Source: Halobacillus sp. Nhm2S1
Lineage (GTDB): Bacteria; Bacillota; Bacilli; Bacillales; Halobacillaceae
DNA length: 64,000 nt
Assembly: GCF_019599545.1 (NCBI RefSeq)
Contig: NZ_JAIEZV010000003.1
Span: 496,001 to 560,000, forward strand
Direction: 5' to 3'
The translations under genes and the position numbers were made by a program. The notes under the pieces are model-generated. The model saw nothing but the letters and a program-made list of their open reading frames with translations, searched no databases and was not told the origin of the DNA. This document shows, piece by piece, positions 29,203-39,314 of the stretch. Every line of letters starts with the position of its first letter. Position 1 is the stretch's first letter.

Positions 29203-29219
29203 CGCATAAAAAATACGCC

Positions 29220-29411
29220 TTAATTGGCGCAGTCATTTCCTTCTATTTCATTTACTCGCCGAATCAATGCATTCTTTTCTGCCAGGAGAATGGCTTTCTC
29301 ATTTTCCAGAACAGCGATTCGGCTACAAAGGTATCCATTCACATCGTTTTGATTAAATTTCAACTCCTCCATGCTCTTCGAAACCTCCTCAGGATAAGTC
29401 TGCAAATTCAT
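29220..29411 (-). CDS. small coiled-coil phage protein
   Basis: 63 residues, mostly one amphipathic helix (SRIAVLENEKAILLAEKNALIRRV). The start overlaps the stop of the tail-tip gene as TAATG, so it is translated with it. Small helical proteins at this place, between tail fibre and holin, are common in siphophages; role unknown. Confidence 0.65.
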   Translation of the reverse strand: MNLQTYPEEVSKSMEELKFNQNDVNGYLCSRIAVLENEKAILLAEKNALIRRVNEIEGNDCAN

Positions 29412-32400
29412 TAATGAGATTCTTCTATTTTATTCAATCTCGCTACAACTTCTTGAAACCCTTTTAGCAAAGCGTTCAGTAGATTAGATTGATTAATCCC
29501 TCCACTGAAACCATCATCAGCCACCCTGGTTATCTCTGGGAACACATCACTAGCTTGTTCATAAGTCAAACCAATTTTGGGCTCTGTTTCTGCTTCAAGG
29601 TAATTAAAATTAATTACTTCCAAGGCCATAAGTTTCTCAATAACGTCTGAAACTGGTATGATGTTATCTTTTATTTTTTTACTTGACCCCACTACAAAGT
29701 CTGACCCTACAAAAATCCCGTAACCTGTGTCATTTCCATTTCTGGATTGTACCTGAGGTGTGCTGGTTGATGAACCTGACAACATTTTTAAGGAAGTCCT
29801 ACCACCTGCATCTATGATTCTATGATTATTATCTGCCTTATCTACCTTGAAACGGAATGCTAATTCTGAGGCATTAACAATATCCGTCGACCCTGAATTA
29901 ATTCTCAAGTAATTTTGTGCATCAGTTACTGCCCGGAAAACTCCCCCTCCTGCATTTAAGTATGGGCCACTAGTGAAATGCATTTTCGAATTATGAAGCC
30001 GAAGACCACCAGCATTCAAAAGGGACTTAGTTATGCTCCCATCTCCGTAAAATGAAAATTCACTGCCGTAGGAAGCACCATTATATGAAGGGTTGGCATC
30101 ATCAAATGAAATTTTCACATCCCCTGATCCGAGTTCATCACGTTCAACCCAAAAGTCTGTCACTCCCAGACCTAACTCGAGTCGTCCAGCTTGTAATCTT
30201 AATGTTTGTCCTAAATAAACCTCGCCTATGCCTGATGAACCTCCCCCAGATATATTGTAACCAATCAGACTCGGCATACCATAAGGATCCGGGTCTTCCT
30301 CGGGTTCAAATATGATCCTTTTTGTACTCGAGTTATCTCCTGGATCACCTATAAAAATAGCATCACCCACGCCCAGGTTCGTTCCTACATTTATGAAAGT
30401 GTCAGTCGTAAGGTTACCAGCTGTCACATCTCCTAAATCTGCAGCAATTGCAGAAAGGTGTGAGACGCTGATTTGGTTAGCTGTTACACTATCAGCATAA
30501 ATTTTTCCTCCGTCTATATAAGTAGAGTTGGGGTGTTTCCACAGATCAGTGCTTCCTTTTGCGCTATCAGCATAATCTTGCGACGTGTGCCCGTTAGAGC
30601 ACATACGCTCATATGTGCGATATCCAGAGGGTACGGTTGTTATCTTTTCCCAGTCAACACCTACCCACCCGGAGTCTTGAATGTTGTCCGTAATATAGAG
30701 GTGCATGCTGCTGGTACGCCCAGTATCAGGAATGAATACCTCCAGGTAAACATCATCATAGGTTCCGTTATATACGACTCTCAACTTCTCAAATGTCGGC
30801 GCTGAATATGTGCTAGTTGTCGTTACTGCGATAAATGGATTTCTACCGTAATGGATTGCCGCCTCAAAAGAAACTGTTTGGTGCTTGCCACTTGTAGTGT
30901 CTTTTAACAAGAACTTCGCAAAAGCTCTACTACCGTTGTTCCTAGCTATTCTATACCATGATCCCGAGTTTTCTTGTTCTACCGTCGTATAGTAATAATA
31001 ATTATTACTAAGCATTTCGAATTCTTCTCCAAATAAAGTACCCGAGTTCACTTCATTGGGCCCCTGTGGTCCTTCAGGTCCTTCAGGCCCTTCGGGACCT
31101 CGTGTCCCTTGCGGTCCTTGAGGTCCTGTGTTTCCCTGGTCTCCTTTGGGTCCGGTTGGTCCGGTGGATCCTTGATCACCTTTTTCCCCTTTAATTCGTG
31201 TCCATGTGTACATAGAAGGATTAGTCGAATCTGCTGCTGTGTAATTGATGTATTGACCAATATATAATTTATTTCTACTATCTGTAGTCGAAAAACCACT
31301 TGTGCCCGATGAATTATTTGCATAAGCAATATGGAGGTACGGAGTCTGTCCATCATCACCAGCTGGTCCCTGGATGCCTTGGGATCCATCCTGCCCTTTG
31401 ATAAGTGTCCAATTGTATTTCGTCGGATCGGTGGAATCAGTCGAATTAAAATCAACATACATACCAATGTACAATTTGTTGCTGCTGTTGCTCGTTGAGA
31501 ATCCGCTAGTGCCATCCGCACTGTTAGCGTAAGCTATATGTGTATAACTCGAACTCCCATCCTCTCCCGGTGGTCCTTGGATCCCCTGGTCGCCTTTTGG
31601 GCCTTGGAGGCCTCTTTCACCTTGTGGTCCTTGTGATCCAGTTGCTCCTGTGTCACCTTTATCTCCCTTGATTTTTGTCCATATATATTTAGTCGGATCA
31701 TTAGAGTCAGCGGGGGTGAAGTCTGTATATTGACCAATATACGTTTTATTTGTCGATGTGGTAGTGCTAAAACCACTCGTCCCTGATGAATTCGTAGCAT
31801 AAGCGATATGGAGGTAAGAGGTTAGCCCATCGTCACCTGTTGGTCCAGGTATGCCCTGATCGCCTTTTATTCCTTTCGTGCGCGTCCAGTTATACTTGTT
31901 TGGATCAGTTGAATCCATCGGGTTTGTGTCGACATACATACCCATGAAATCTCGGTCAGAGTTAGATATGGAGAAGTTTGCACTTCCGTCGGCACTATCG
32001 GCATAGGCGATGTGTGTGTAACTCGAAGTTCCGTCCTCTCCGGTAAGTCCTTGGATACCTTGGTCACCTCGTGGACCTTGCAATCCCCTTTCTCCTTGAG
32101 GACCCTGAGGGCCTTCTTCCCCTTTCATTTTTGCCCATGTATATGCTGTAGAGTCGGTTCCTTCAGAGGGCGTACTCTTGTTGTATCCCAAACCGATGTA
32201 TTCTTTCCCCGTCGGGTCGTCGGTCATGTTTGTTCCTATTGCATCGTCAGCGTACTTTATCCAGGTATATTTTTCTCTGCCGTCTTCGCCTGGTGGTCCT
32301 TGTACCCCTTGGTCCCCTTCCCATTGAGAAAAGGTGTAGTGACCTGGTTCGTTAGATTCAATGGACGTTTGCTTATTATAAGCAATCCCGATGAACTTTT

Positions 32401-33790
32401 TACCTTCAGGCGTGTCAGTAAGTCCGTTTCCATTTACGTCATCAGCGAATTTAATCCATGTATATAAGGTTTGGCCATCTTCACCAGGCGGCCCCGGGAC
32501 ACCTTGAGGACCACTTGGACCCGGCCTCCATTTTCCTGCTTCAAAATCATAGGAATACCATACATCTTCTTCACCAGAGGTATCAATCCATACGGCATTC
32601 TTGTCTGAAGGTGGATTGTTTGACCGAATTTTCTTGGGTTCTGCATAGTTTCTTAACTTCTCATCCGTTACCTTTTTAGATACTTCTTTTTGTAGTTGTC
32701 TCCAAATAGAAAAGACTTGCTTCTCGGTGTACTCGATATACTCGCCCAGTTCCACATCAACTGGTCCATCCTGTTTAACAGATTCTTTCATAACATAAAC
32801 TCGCGCTTCCAAGTATAGTGGGGGACTGAATTTTTCATCTTTCAATTTGATGGTATCCCCGAAGTGTAAATCCACCTCTTCAATACCGGCTTGCTCAGCC
32901 ACCACTGCAATTTCCCCGGAGTACTTGACGTTACTATTTACTCGTCTTTCCAATTCATTTTCAGTAAGCAGTATCAGTGTCTCTTCTGACATGTCTTGGT
33001 CCGTTGACTCTGGATAATAGGCCTCGATTAAGTGGTTCCCTCGATTACCCCATCGCTGAAGAGCATCATCATCACTCAAGAATACCGTCTTTCGATTCCC
33101 TTCTTCATCTGCTGGAGCAACGCCAACAAGAGCTGTTAAAATTCCTCGCTTATTCTCGTGTCTCTCAATTCCTTGAAGGTTATGTCCAAGAGTAGCTTCA
33201 TACCCTTTCCAGGATCCAATATGCTTAACTAAGTCAACATAACGACCAGTGACCTTTAATCCATCAGTCTCAACTCTGAAATTCAATTCTAACTTGAATT
33301 CATTCGCAATTTTCCTTAGGTAATGAAGAGGGTTTGTGTGTTCTTCAAAAGTAAAAGTTCGCACACCGTCGAAGTCAATCTGCCCTACCTTCCACTCTGT
33401 CCCTAAAACGGCTGCATTGGCATGTTGTTCTGCAGTAAGTGCCCCCGTAACCTGTGGATCAATGATTTTTTGCTTTTTAATTTCAACATAACTTGCTGAT
33501 GTATAAGCGATGAGTTTATGAGATCCATCAGTGCCCATGTAAGGTTTGTTTTCTTCTATAATGAATTCTGAATAACCAGGACTCTTCTTGTTTGGAATCA
33601 GGAGAAGGTTACGATCTCGCAGGTGTTGAGAATAGGACCGGTCGGAAAAGGTTTCGAAATCCCACGTGTCCTGCTGATTTTTCAAATGACGGATTCGCTC
33701 GTCACCCCAGTATTCATCCTCACCCAAATAGTCAAGCAACTTTCCTGATTGGCAGTCAAATATGTGGATAATAGTCTTCGTTTGTCCCAT
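29411..33790 (-). CDS. phage tail-tip/fibre protein with collagen-like repeats and S74 chaperone
   Basis: A 1459-residue receptor-binding protein. The N-terminal 380 residues are the prophage endopeptidase/tail-hub type (HIFDCQSGKLLDYLG; NPLHYLRKIANEFKLEL). Residues about 423-913 hold six modules of about 52 residues (pattern YTHIAYA...YIGMYVDF...YNWT.IKG) separated by Gly-X-Y collagen-like runs. A beta-rich fibre shaft follows, and the C-terminus from about 1365 is a peptidase S74 intramolecular chaperone (SSKKIKDNIIPVSDVIEKL), which normally cuts itself off after trimer assembly. ATG 33790 behind GAGGAGG. Confidence 0.93.
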   Translation of the reverse strand: MGQTKTIIHIFDCQSGKLLDYLGEDEYWGDERIRHLKNQQDTWDFETFSDRSYSQHLRDRNLLLIPNKKSPGYSEFIIEENKPYMGTDGSHKLIAYTSASYVEIKKQKIIDPQVTGALTAEQHANAAVLGTEWKVGQIDFDGVRTFTFEEHTNPLHYLRKIANEFKLELNFRVETDGLKVTGRYVDLVKHIGSWKGYEATLGHNLQGIERHENKRGILTALVGVAPADEEGNRKTVFLSDDDALQRWGNRGNHLIEAYYPESTDQDMSEETLILLTENELERRVNSNVKYSGEIAVVAEQAGIEEVDLHFGDTIKLKDEKFSPPLYLEARVYVMKESVKQDGPVDVELGEYIEYTEKQVFSIWRQLQKEVSKKVTDEKLRNYAEPKKIRSNNPPSDKNAVWIDTSGEEDVWYSYDFEAGKWRPGPSGPQGVPGPPGEDGQTLYTWIKFADDVNGNGLTDTPEGKKFIGIAYNKQTSIESNEPGHYTFSQWEGDQGVQGPPGEDGREKYTWIKYADDAIGTNMTDDPTGKEYIGLGYNKSTPSEGTDSTAYTWAKMKGEEGPQGPQGERGLQGPRGDQGIQGLTGEDGTSSYTHIAYADSADGSANFSISNSDRDFMGMYVDTNPMDSTDPNKYNWTRTKGIKGDQGIPGPTGDDGLTSYLHIAYATNSSGTSGFSTTTSTNKTYIGQYTDFTPADSNDPTKYIWTKIKGDKGDTGATGSQGPQGERGLQGPKGDQGIQGPPGEDGSSSYTHIAYANSADGTSGFSTSNSSNKLYIGMYVDFNSTDSTDPTKYNWTLIKGQDGSQGIQGPAGDDGQTPYLHIAYANNSSGTSGFSTTDSRNKLYIGQYINYTAADSTNPSMYTWTRIKGEKGDQGSTGPTGPKGDQGNTGPQGPQGTRGPEGPEGPEGPQGPNEVNSGTLFGEEFEMLSNNYYYYTTVEQENSGSWYRIARNNGSRAFAKFLLKDTTSGKHQTVSFEAAIHYGRNPFIAVTTTSTYSAPTFEKLRVVYNGTYDDVYLEVFIPDTGRTSSMHLYITDNIQDSGWVGVDWEKITTVPSGYRTYERMCSNGHTSQDYADSAKGSTDLWKHPNSTYIDGGKIYADSVTANQISVSHLSAIAADLGDVTAGNLTTDTFINVGTNLGVGDAIFIGDPGDNSSTKRIIFEPEEDPDPYGMPSLIGYNISGGGSSGIGEVYLGQTLRLQAGRLELGLGVTDFWVERDELGSGDVKISFDDANPSYNGASYGSEFSFYGDGSITKSLLNAGGLRLHNSKMHFTSGPYLNAGGGVFRAVTDAQNYLRINSGSTDIVNASELAFRFKVDKADNNHRIIDAGGRTSLKMLSGSSTSTPQVQSRNGNDTGYGIFVGSDFVVGSSKKIKDNIIPVSDVIEKLMALEVINFNYLEAETEPKIGLTYEQASDVFPEITRVADDGFSGGINQSNLLNALLKGFQEVVARLNKIEESH

Positions 33791-33802
33791 ATGAACACCT
33801 CC

Positions 33803-35302
33803 TCAACGGTAAGTAGGGTGCCAGTTCACAAGTCCTTGGACATCTCCCGTGGGAAGCACGGATAATATGTTGTACCCCGGTGGCAATGAAAAATGGCGAG
33901 CCCCCAAGTTCTTTAGATCCTTGCGAAGCTCCCCATTAATGAAGATTTCTTTAGTTTTATGGTTGAAGACAATTGTGTCGCCTGGCCCAGCAATATAAGG
34001 AACCCCTGTAGACTGTTGATTAATTTTTTCCACCCTAACTGAATCAATCCCTTGCATGGGGACTTGATATATTCCATTCTGAGAAGTATGAAGAACAATT
34101 TGCGCTAAGTCAGCTGTGAACTTTCCTTCATTGTCATCCCATTCTCTCGTTCGACTCGCAGAGTGTAGCCCTTCATCATTAATACGAGCAATATAGGCCG
34201 TCCAATGTTTGCCATCTCGTTCAATTCGAAGAACACCCTCAAAATCATTCCACTCCCATCCTTTATCACCTGCTTCTGCAATTAAAAAATGGTTTGTGGA
34301 TCCTCCACCCGCTCTTACCTCACCAAAGGATTGTTTCTTACCTCCAAGGATGTCTTTCATCGCGAGTTTGAAGAGCTGGTTCCCATGAACATCTAAGCCA
34401 TAAATTTCGACTCGACCGATGTCCTTTGTCTCTGTATTTCTAAATGTCACTTTCGCTTCTACCCGAAAATCGGTAATAGCATTACTTAGTCCCTGCTTAA
34501 TTGCTGGACCATGCCAAGAAGAACCTACACCATAATCAACAGTTTGAAAGCGATAGCCATTGCTTTTCATTTCTCCAGTAATTGTGCCGTTTACTTCCCC
34601 TGCATTTGCCGATGTCCACCCGCTCACACTTGATGCGTCTTCAAACAAGACAGTCTCATACTTTTCATACTCTTGATTTTCTATATCGTATGGCTGCCCG
34701 ATCATCATATACTCGCTATCGTCTTTAGCAACCAGGACATAAGTGATTTTATTTAATACTTCCAATTCGAAGATGGGTTTTGTATTGCCAGTTCCTTCAA
34801 TGAACACTGTCGTTGCATCTGTACTAGATATATAAGCTTCGTCCTCTTCTCCGTATTTCACAGGGTTTGAACATAAGAAAGTAATCTTTCCAATTAAAGT
34901 ATTACTATCTTCTTCAGGGACATCATGCACGCTTAAAGTGGCATAAAAGTACTTATTCTCATCCGTAAATATCAACTGCTTCTGAGACCCTTGCAACAAT
35001 TGGTTCAATTGATTATATCTATCTCTCAACCCTTGTTGTGTTTTATCTTTAATTTGATATTTAACTACTAGCGTTCTCTCACTCAATGTAGTACTCTCTG
35101 TTTCCAACAACCCATCCATTCCAGCCACTTCTTGAGTATTAATTCGATTATTAACATTGGATCTTCCTTGAACAGTGAGTGTTTGAAAGCTTCCAGTTTC
35201 ATTTGTAAGCAATTGATCTAAATTAGCCTCATTGAAAATTGTTTGTATAGAAGAAGAGGCACTTCTTGTACCTCTCTCGGTGAAATCTACAAACTTATAC
35301 AA
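33803..35302 (-). CDS. distal tail protein (Dit family)
   Basis: A 499-residue siphophage tail protein linking tail tube and tip. The N-terminal domain (residues about 1-190; TVQGRSNVNNRINTQEVAG, TLSERTLVVKYQIKDKTQQG, FTDENKYFYATLS) is typical of Dit. Residues about 210-410 form an inserted lectin-like beta domain, and the end (GDTIVFNHKTKEIFINGE) is the usual Dit C-terminus. The insertion suggests an evolved Dit that also binds carbohydrate. Start is TTG 35302 behind GAGGAGG. Confidence 0.9.
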   Translation of the reverse strand: MYKFVDFTERGTRSASSSIQTIFNEANLDQLLTNETGSFQTLTVQGRSNVNNRINTQEVAGMDGLLETESTTLSERTLVVKYQIKDKTQQGLRDRYNQLNQLLQGSQKQLIFTDENKYFYATLSVHDVPEEDSNTLIGKITFLCSNPVKYGEEDEAYISSTDATTVFIEGTGNTKPIFELEVLNKITYVLVAKDDSEYMMIGQPYDIENQEYEKYETVLFEDASSVSGWTSANAGEVNGTITGEMKSNGYRFQTVDYGVGSSWHGPAIKQGLSNAITDFRVEAKVTFRNTETKDIGRVEIYGLDVHGNQLFKLAMKDILGGKKQSFGEVRAGGGSTNHFLIAEAGDKGWEWNDFEGVLRIERDGKHWTAYIARINDEGLHSASRTREWDDNEGKFTADLAQIVLHTSQNGIYQVPMQGIDSVRVEKINQQSTGVPYIAGPGDTIVFNHKTKEIFINGELRKDLKNLGARHFSLPPGYNILSVLPTGDVQGLVNWHPTYR

Positions 35303-35315
35303 TATTGTGCCTCCT

Positions 35316-37934
35316 CTATGCGAAATTCCGATTCAACTCTTCTCTCAATTCCTGTTCGTTTGTGATGTCTTCAACAAAAGCTCGGTAGCTTCTTCTGCCA
35401 ATTGTTAATTGGATATTAGCAGGTTGTTTATCCCGATATTCCACACTAGCATTCACAGCACTTCTAACTTTAGATGCGCTGTTTTTCTTAAGCTTTCTCA
35501 AGCTTGATGAGATTTTTGTTGATTGAAGTGTAGGAGTTATGGCCATGTCCTTCTCTTTAGGGGTAATCGCTCCAGCCATTTCTTTCGCCCTCTTAGCGAT
35601 TTTAGGAAGCATCTTTCCAGCACCTACGACCATCCCTTCCCCTGTGAACTCACCTAATCGAGTCGTAACTTTGGAAGGAGAAGCAATTCCTAATTTTTTC
35701 TTCAGCCAATTAGGAACCAGGTCCGCTGCTCTAGAAACCATCCTCTTAATCGAACCAAACATGGAACTAATACCATTAAGCAACCCTTGGATAATGTCTC
35801 TACCCATTTGTGTAAGGTCAATGCTAGAGAAAAATGACTCAATATTACGCCAGATATTCTTTCCGATTTGTTCTATCGCTTGCCAGGCACCTGACCAGTC
35901 ACCTCGCAGTATAGCTAGTCCTGCCTCAAAGAGACCCAGTAAAATGTCTATTCCCGTTGAAACAATGGTTTTAATAAGGGACCACGTTACCTTCACAGTG
36001 TTAGACAAAATGGGCCAGACTGTTTGAAAGACCCCAAGAATGGTGGACATTATCGTTTGAATCACAGATAGGACTAATTGAAAATATTTTTTTGTTAAGC
36101 TAGAAATTTGAGCGCCGTTCTCATCCCAAAAACCACGGAATTTTTCAAGCTGAGCACCTCCAAAAGAAACGATCGCAGCCAAAACCGAAGTCACAACTTG
36201 TTGTATAAAGGAGAGCGCGGTAGAAAATGCAGATTGGATAGCAGCCCAAGTTTTGTGAACCATCTCCCGGAACCAATCAAAGCGGTTATACATCGTCACA
36301 AATAAAGCGACTAGCCCAACGATCACAGCGATAGCAATCCCAATCGGTCCTGTTATGGCTAAAAAGGCTGCGCGTAACTTCGTCATAATTGGCAGAACGC
36401 CATTCACCCTTGTGAACAAGACGACTAACTTAGCTCCTAGTCCTGAAAACAGACTGGCTAATGCTACGATGTTAGGAATTAAGGCAATTAGCGCTCCACC
36501 AAGTACAGTAGCAATCGCAACGATTTCCCCGATAACCGGATAATTTTCCAACATGGAGTTTGTCCATCTCAGTATACTATTGGCAATCTCCATCACTTTA
36601 GATCCTAATGGAGCTAATGCAATTCCCAGGTTGATAATGAATGATATAACGTTACCGATAAGAGATATAACCCTCGGGCCGTTCTCTTGGACGTATTGAA
36701 TAAACTTTTGAAAGCCATCCGATTCCGATATGGCAGCTGACCACTCTCTAAACCTGGCAGCCATAGTGGATAATGACGTAAAGATTAATGCGCTGTTATC
36801 GCTGAACGCTACGAATAAGTTAATAATTCCTTTGAACACATCACCAAAGATTTGTCTGATTACCGGCAAGTTTTCCTTAATGTATTTGATGAATTGTTGG
36901 AGCTTTTTCGACTTAGCTACTCTCTCTGTAAAGCTAGCGAATGATCCACCCATATCTTCGAATCCTTGAGCCATGAAATCAGTTAATGGACCGAAAGCGA
37001 CTGTGAGGTTCATAAGACCTTCTATGAAACCAGTAATTCCATTAACTATCTTTTCGAGGATAGGGGCTGCACTTCCATTTAAATAATCAAAGAAACTCTG
37101 CGCTGATGAGGATTCAAAGAACGTCTTGAATTTTTCTGAAAGTCTGGCTACGCTGTCTGCTATATGGGTGAACATTGGATTCAAAGACTGAATGATCGTC
37201 TCTAATCCTTCCATCGCATTACCAAAAGCTACAGCAACTTGAGGTGCAATGGCTTCCTGAACTTGTCTCCAAGCGTTTTTAAGAGAGCCTAACTGCTTGG
37301 CTGCTTTGATGTTTTCTTTTGTAGACTCAGCCGTTCCTTCAATAATGGATTGGATCGTAGGGGCCGCAGCCGCGCCATAAGCAATGGCCGCACTACCAGC
37401 TACCCCAAACGCAGCAGCTAAAGCAACCGCTCCCGATCCAACCACTCCTAATGCATTACCAACAGCCATGATAGCCGGAATCATGGAGGCGATTATTGGT
37501 ACAAGACTTGATGACACCATAAGACCTAAACCTCTGAAAGTGTTGCCCGCAACCGTATCAAAGGCTTGTATGGAATTAGCTATGCGCCCCATGGTCTTCT
37601 GGAATTTCTCAATTCTTGCTTCCACCGGGATAACAATTCTTCGGCTTAGAGCTTGTTTAACAGCCATGAGCAGGCCCATTTTACGTTTAGCTTCTGAATC
37701 ATCGACGCCAACATCAACATCTGCTTTAGTCTTATTACGCGCAAACAACTTCATCATGTTACGAGCTCTCTTTAAATTCCGCTTCAAAGGCGATGTATCA
37801 GCTCCAAGTCTAGCTTCTTTGATGGTTTCAGACTCCCGTTTGAATTTTTCCGTTACGCGCTTTGCAGATTGAATAGCCCGCTTATACTTACTAGCATTCG
37901 CCTTTAATTCAGCTTCAATTGAATACTCAGCCAT
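35316..37934 (-). CDS. phage tail tape measure protein
   Basis: An 872-residue protein that sets tail length. Helical N-terminus rich in Lys/Arg (ELKANASKYKRAIQSAKRVTEKF), long hydrophobic helical stretches in the middle (about 130-220 and 450-650), and the C-terminal motif LGIASPSKVTTRLGEFTGEG seen in many tape-measure proteins. It follows the tail chaperone frame with an 8-base overlap, the usual position. Confidence 0.95.
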   Translation of the reverse strand: MAEYSIEAELKANASKYKRAIQSAKRVTEKFKRESETIKEARLGADTSPLKRNLKRARNMMKLFARNKTKADVDVGVDDSEAKRKMGLLMAVKQALSRRIVIPVEARIEKFQKTMGRIANSIQAFDTVAGNTFRGLGLMVSSSLVPIIASMIPAIMAVGNALGVVGSGAVALAAAFGVAGSAAIAYGAAAAPTIQSIIEGTAESTKENIKAAKQLGSLKNAWRQVQEAIAPQVAVAFGNAMEGLETIIQSLNPMFTHIADSVARLSEKFKTFFESSSAQSFFDYLNGSAAPILEKIVNGITGFIEGLMNLTVAFGPLTDFMAQGFEDMGGSFASFTERVAKSKKLQQFIKYIKENLPVIRQIFGDVFKGIINLFVAFSDNSALIFTSLSTMAARFREWSAAISESDGFQKFIQYVQENGPRVISLIGNVISFIINLGIALAPLGSKVMEIANSILRWTNSMLENYPVIGEIVAIATVLGGALIALIPNIVALASLFSGLGAKLVVLFTRVNGVLPIMTKLRAAFLAITGPIGIAIAVIVGLVALFVTMYNRFDWFREMVHKTWAAIQSAFSTALSFIQQVVTSVLAAIVSFGGAQLEKFRGFWDENGAQISSLTKKYFQLVLSVIQTIMSTILGVFQTVWPILSNTVKVTWSLIKTIVSTGIDILLGLFEAGLAILRGDWSGAWQAIEQIGKNIWRNIESFFSSIDLTQMGRDIIQGLLNGISSMFGSIKRMVSRAADLVPNWLKKKLGIASPSKVTTRLGEFTGEGMVVGAGKMLPKIAKRAKEMAGAITPKEKDMAITPTLQSTKISSSLRKLKKNSASKVRSAVNASVEYRDKQPANIQLTIGRRSYRAFVEDITNEQELREELNRNFA

Positions 37935-38289
37935 AATTCCCCCCCTTTCGACTGTTATGTTGAGCTGCTAATTGAGCAGGTGACAGCTTAGCTGTTGCTA
38001 CATCCTCTTTCTTTTCTTCAAATGGCTCGTCAATGAGCTTCAATGCCTTTTCATAATCAAAAAAGTCCTCGAACTCCTTGAACACATATTCTTCTTTCGG
38101 ATTCTTATCCGTCCCGACATTCTTTGTTGCTTTAGCATTGCGAATTAAGAATGCCATTTTATGAAGTTCGTATTCATTGTCGATTTCTTTGTATTCTTGA
38201 GCGTAGTATTTATAGTGAAACTCAGATAGTGTCATTTGTTCCACATCTCGTAAGCGCTCCATGTCCAACTTCCTCAAAGCATAGATCAC
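37927..38289 (-). CDS. tail assembly chaperone, T part (made by -1 frameshift as gpGT)
   Basis: A 120-residue frame starting formally at a GTG (38289), but it stays open in the -1 frame of the upstream chaperone gene up to the slippery heptamer at 38397-38391. Reading through the shift would give a fusion of about 255 residues: 101 from G, then ATYDPKSSSRRSKGN and GLTYDEIVIYALRKLDMERL. No ribosome site precedes the GTG. In lambda-like phages this fusion coats the tape measure during tail assembly; the tape measure gene follows directly. Confidence 0.85.
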   Translation of the reverse strand: MIYALRKLDMERLRDVEQMTLSEFHYKYYAQEYKEIDNEYELHKMAFLIRNAKATKNVGTDKNPKEEYVFKEFEDFFDYEKALKLIDEPFEEKKEDVATAKLSPAQLAAQHNSRKGGNYG

Positions 38290-38303
38290 AATTTCATCGT
38301 AGG

Positions 38304-38693
38304 TTAAACCGTTTCTAGATTGGTTGGTTTCTCCTTGCTCTCTTGAGTTTCCTTTAGATCGTCTGGAAGAAGACTTTGGGTCATAGGTCGCTTTCCCAGT
38401 TCTTCAATAACTTGTTCACCAAAAGCTTCAAACCCTGTTTCTTCCGCAATATCGTTCAATACCTCTTCCAATTCATCGAACGTTTCAGGGGATCTTTTAT
38501 CATGTGAAGTGGCTGCTTTAATAATTTTAGAAAGCCCAACGATATTCCCGGTTTGCAGTTTGGGAATGAGCATTTCTAGTCCTTCTCCAAGGCTTGCTCC
38601 TTCAATTTCAAATCCTAGTTCTCGATCAATTTCTGTTAATGTCCGTAGTCCGAAAACAAGCTGAATCTCTCTTCCGTTAAAGTTAATATGCAT
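38304..38693 (-). CDS. tail assembly chaperone G
   Basis: 129 residues (INFNGREIQLVFGLRTLTEID), a compact acidic protein in the place of lambda gpG / SPP1 gp17.5. It supplies the unshifted product; the last 28 codons overlap the T frame. ATG 38693 with GGTGGA upstream. Confidence 0.85.
   Translation of the reverse strand: MHINFNGREIQLVFGLRTLTEIDRELGFEIEGASLGEGLEMLIPKLQTGNIVGLSKIIKAATSHDKRSPETFDELEEVLNDIAEETGFEAFGEQVIEELGKRPMTQSLLPDDLKETQESKEKPTNLETV
38391..38397 (-). other. programmed -1 frameshift site GGGAAAG
   Basis: In the G frame the codons are CTG-GGA-AAG, so the heptamer G-GGA-AAG has the X-XXY-YYZ form and is the same heptamer used by phage lambda G/GT. Slipping back by one gives GGG-AAA-GCG and enters the T frame, which has no stop until 37927. 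Confidence 0.85.
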
Positions 38694-38754
38694 ATTTCAA
38701 TTCCACCTTTATTTAAAAGTTTCCATAGAAAAAGAGAGAGGTTCTCCCACTCCC

Positions 38755-39303
38755 TTATACAGCAGGTTCTTCTGGTGCCAAACCATCGTTAGCTACATCA
38801 TCGGACAATAGATCATGGAATACATATGATAATGTTTGGAGATCTCCATCCGGTAAGGTCACTTGACCTTTCTGACGTTTTCCCTCAGTCATAAATGTTC
38901 CTTCAACTTCCGCATCTCCTTCAGCTGGGTTCGTAGGTTCCCACTCTGTAATATAGCCTTGGCGATACTCAGCATCGAATTTTGTTACAGGTTCAGTCCC
39001 GCTATCGTCCACTGTTTTCGTGGCTAAATCGACCTCCCACATTTCCACTGGAAAGTCATCAACAATAGAATCTTCTAGCATACTGAACGTTGGATCCTCT
39101 GTAGATTGAAGGGCTGAGATACTCACTTCATCTTCCAGTGTGGATGATCCAGAAACCGAACCGTCTTTGGTTTCTGTTTTTTCGCGCTCACGAGAATAAG
39201 ACTTCGAGTGTTCCGTTTGAAATACAAGCTTTGCACCTTCGGCAGCTTCTCCAAGCTTACGGAAGTACAAGACCTTGTATACGCCTTTCGCAATTTCACT
39301 CAT
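38755..39303 (-). CDS. phage major tail protein
   Basis: 182-residue tail-tube subunit of the TP901-1/SPP1 group (GVYKVLYFRKLGEAAEGAKLVFQTEH; KTETKDGSV). Acidic, beta-rich, abundant in the virion. It lies between the tail terminator and the tail chaperones as expected. Confidence 0.9.
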   Translation of the reverse strand: MSEIAKGVYKVLYFRKLGEAAEGAKLVFQTEHSKSYSREREKTETKDGSVSGSSTLEDEVSISALQSTEDPTFSMLEDSIVDDFPVEMWEVDLATKTVDDSGTEPVTKFDAEYRQGYITEWEPTNPAEGDAEVEGTFMTEGKRQKGQVTLPDGDLQTLSYVFHDLLSDDVANDGLAPEEPAV

Positions 39304-39314
39304 GCATGTTCCTC

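Noticed and set aside
31048-31521. Long minus-strand frames inside the tail-tip gene
   Set aside because: They are shadow frames created by the Gly-X-Y repeats in the true frame.
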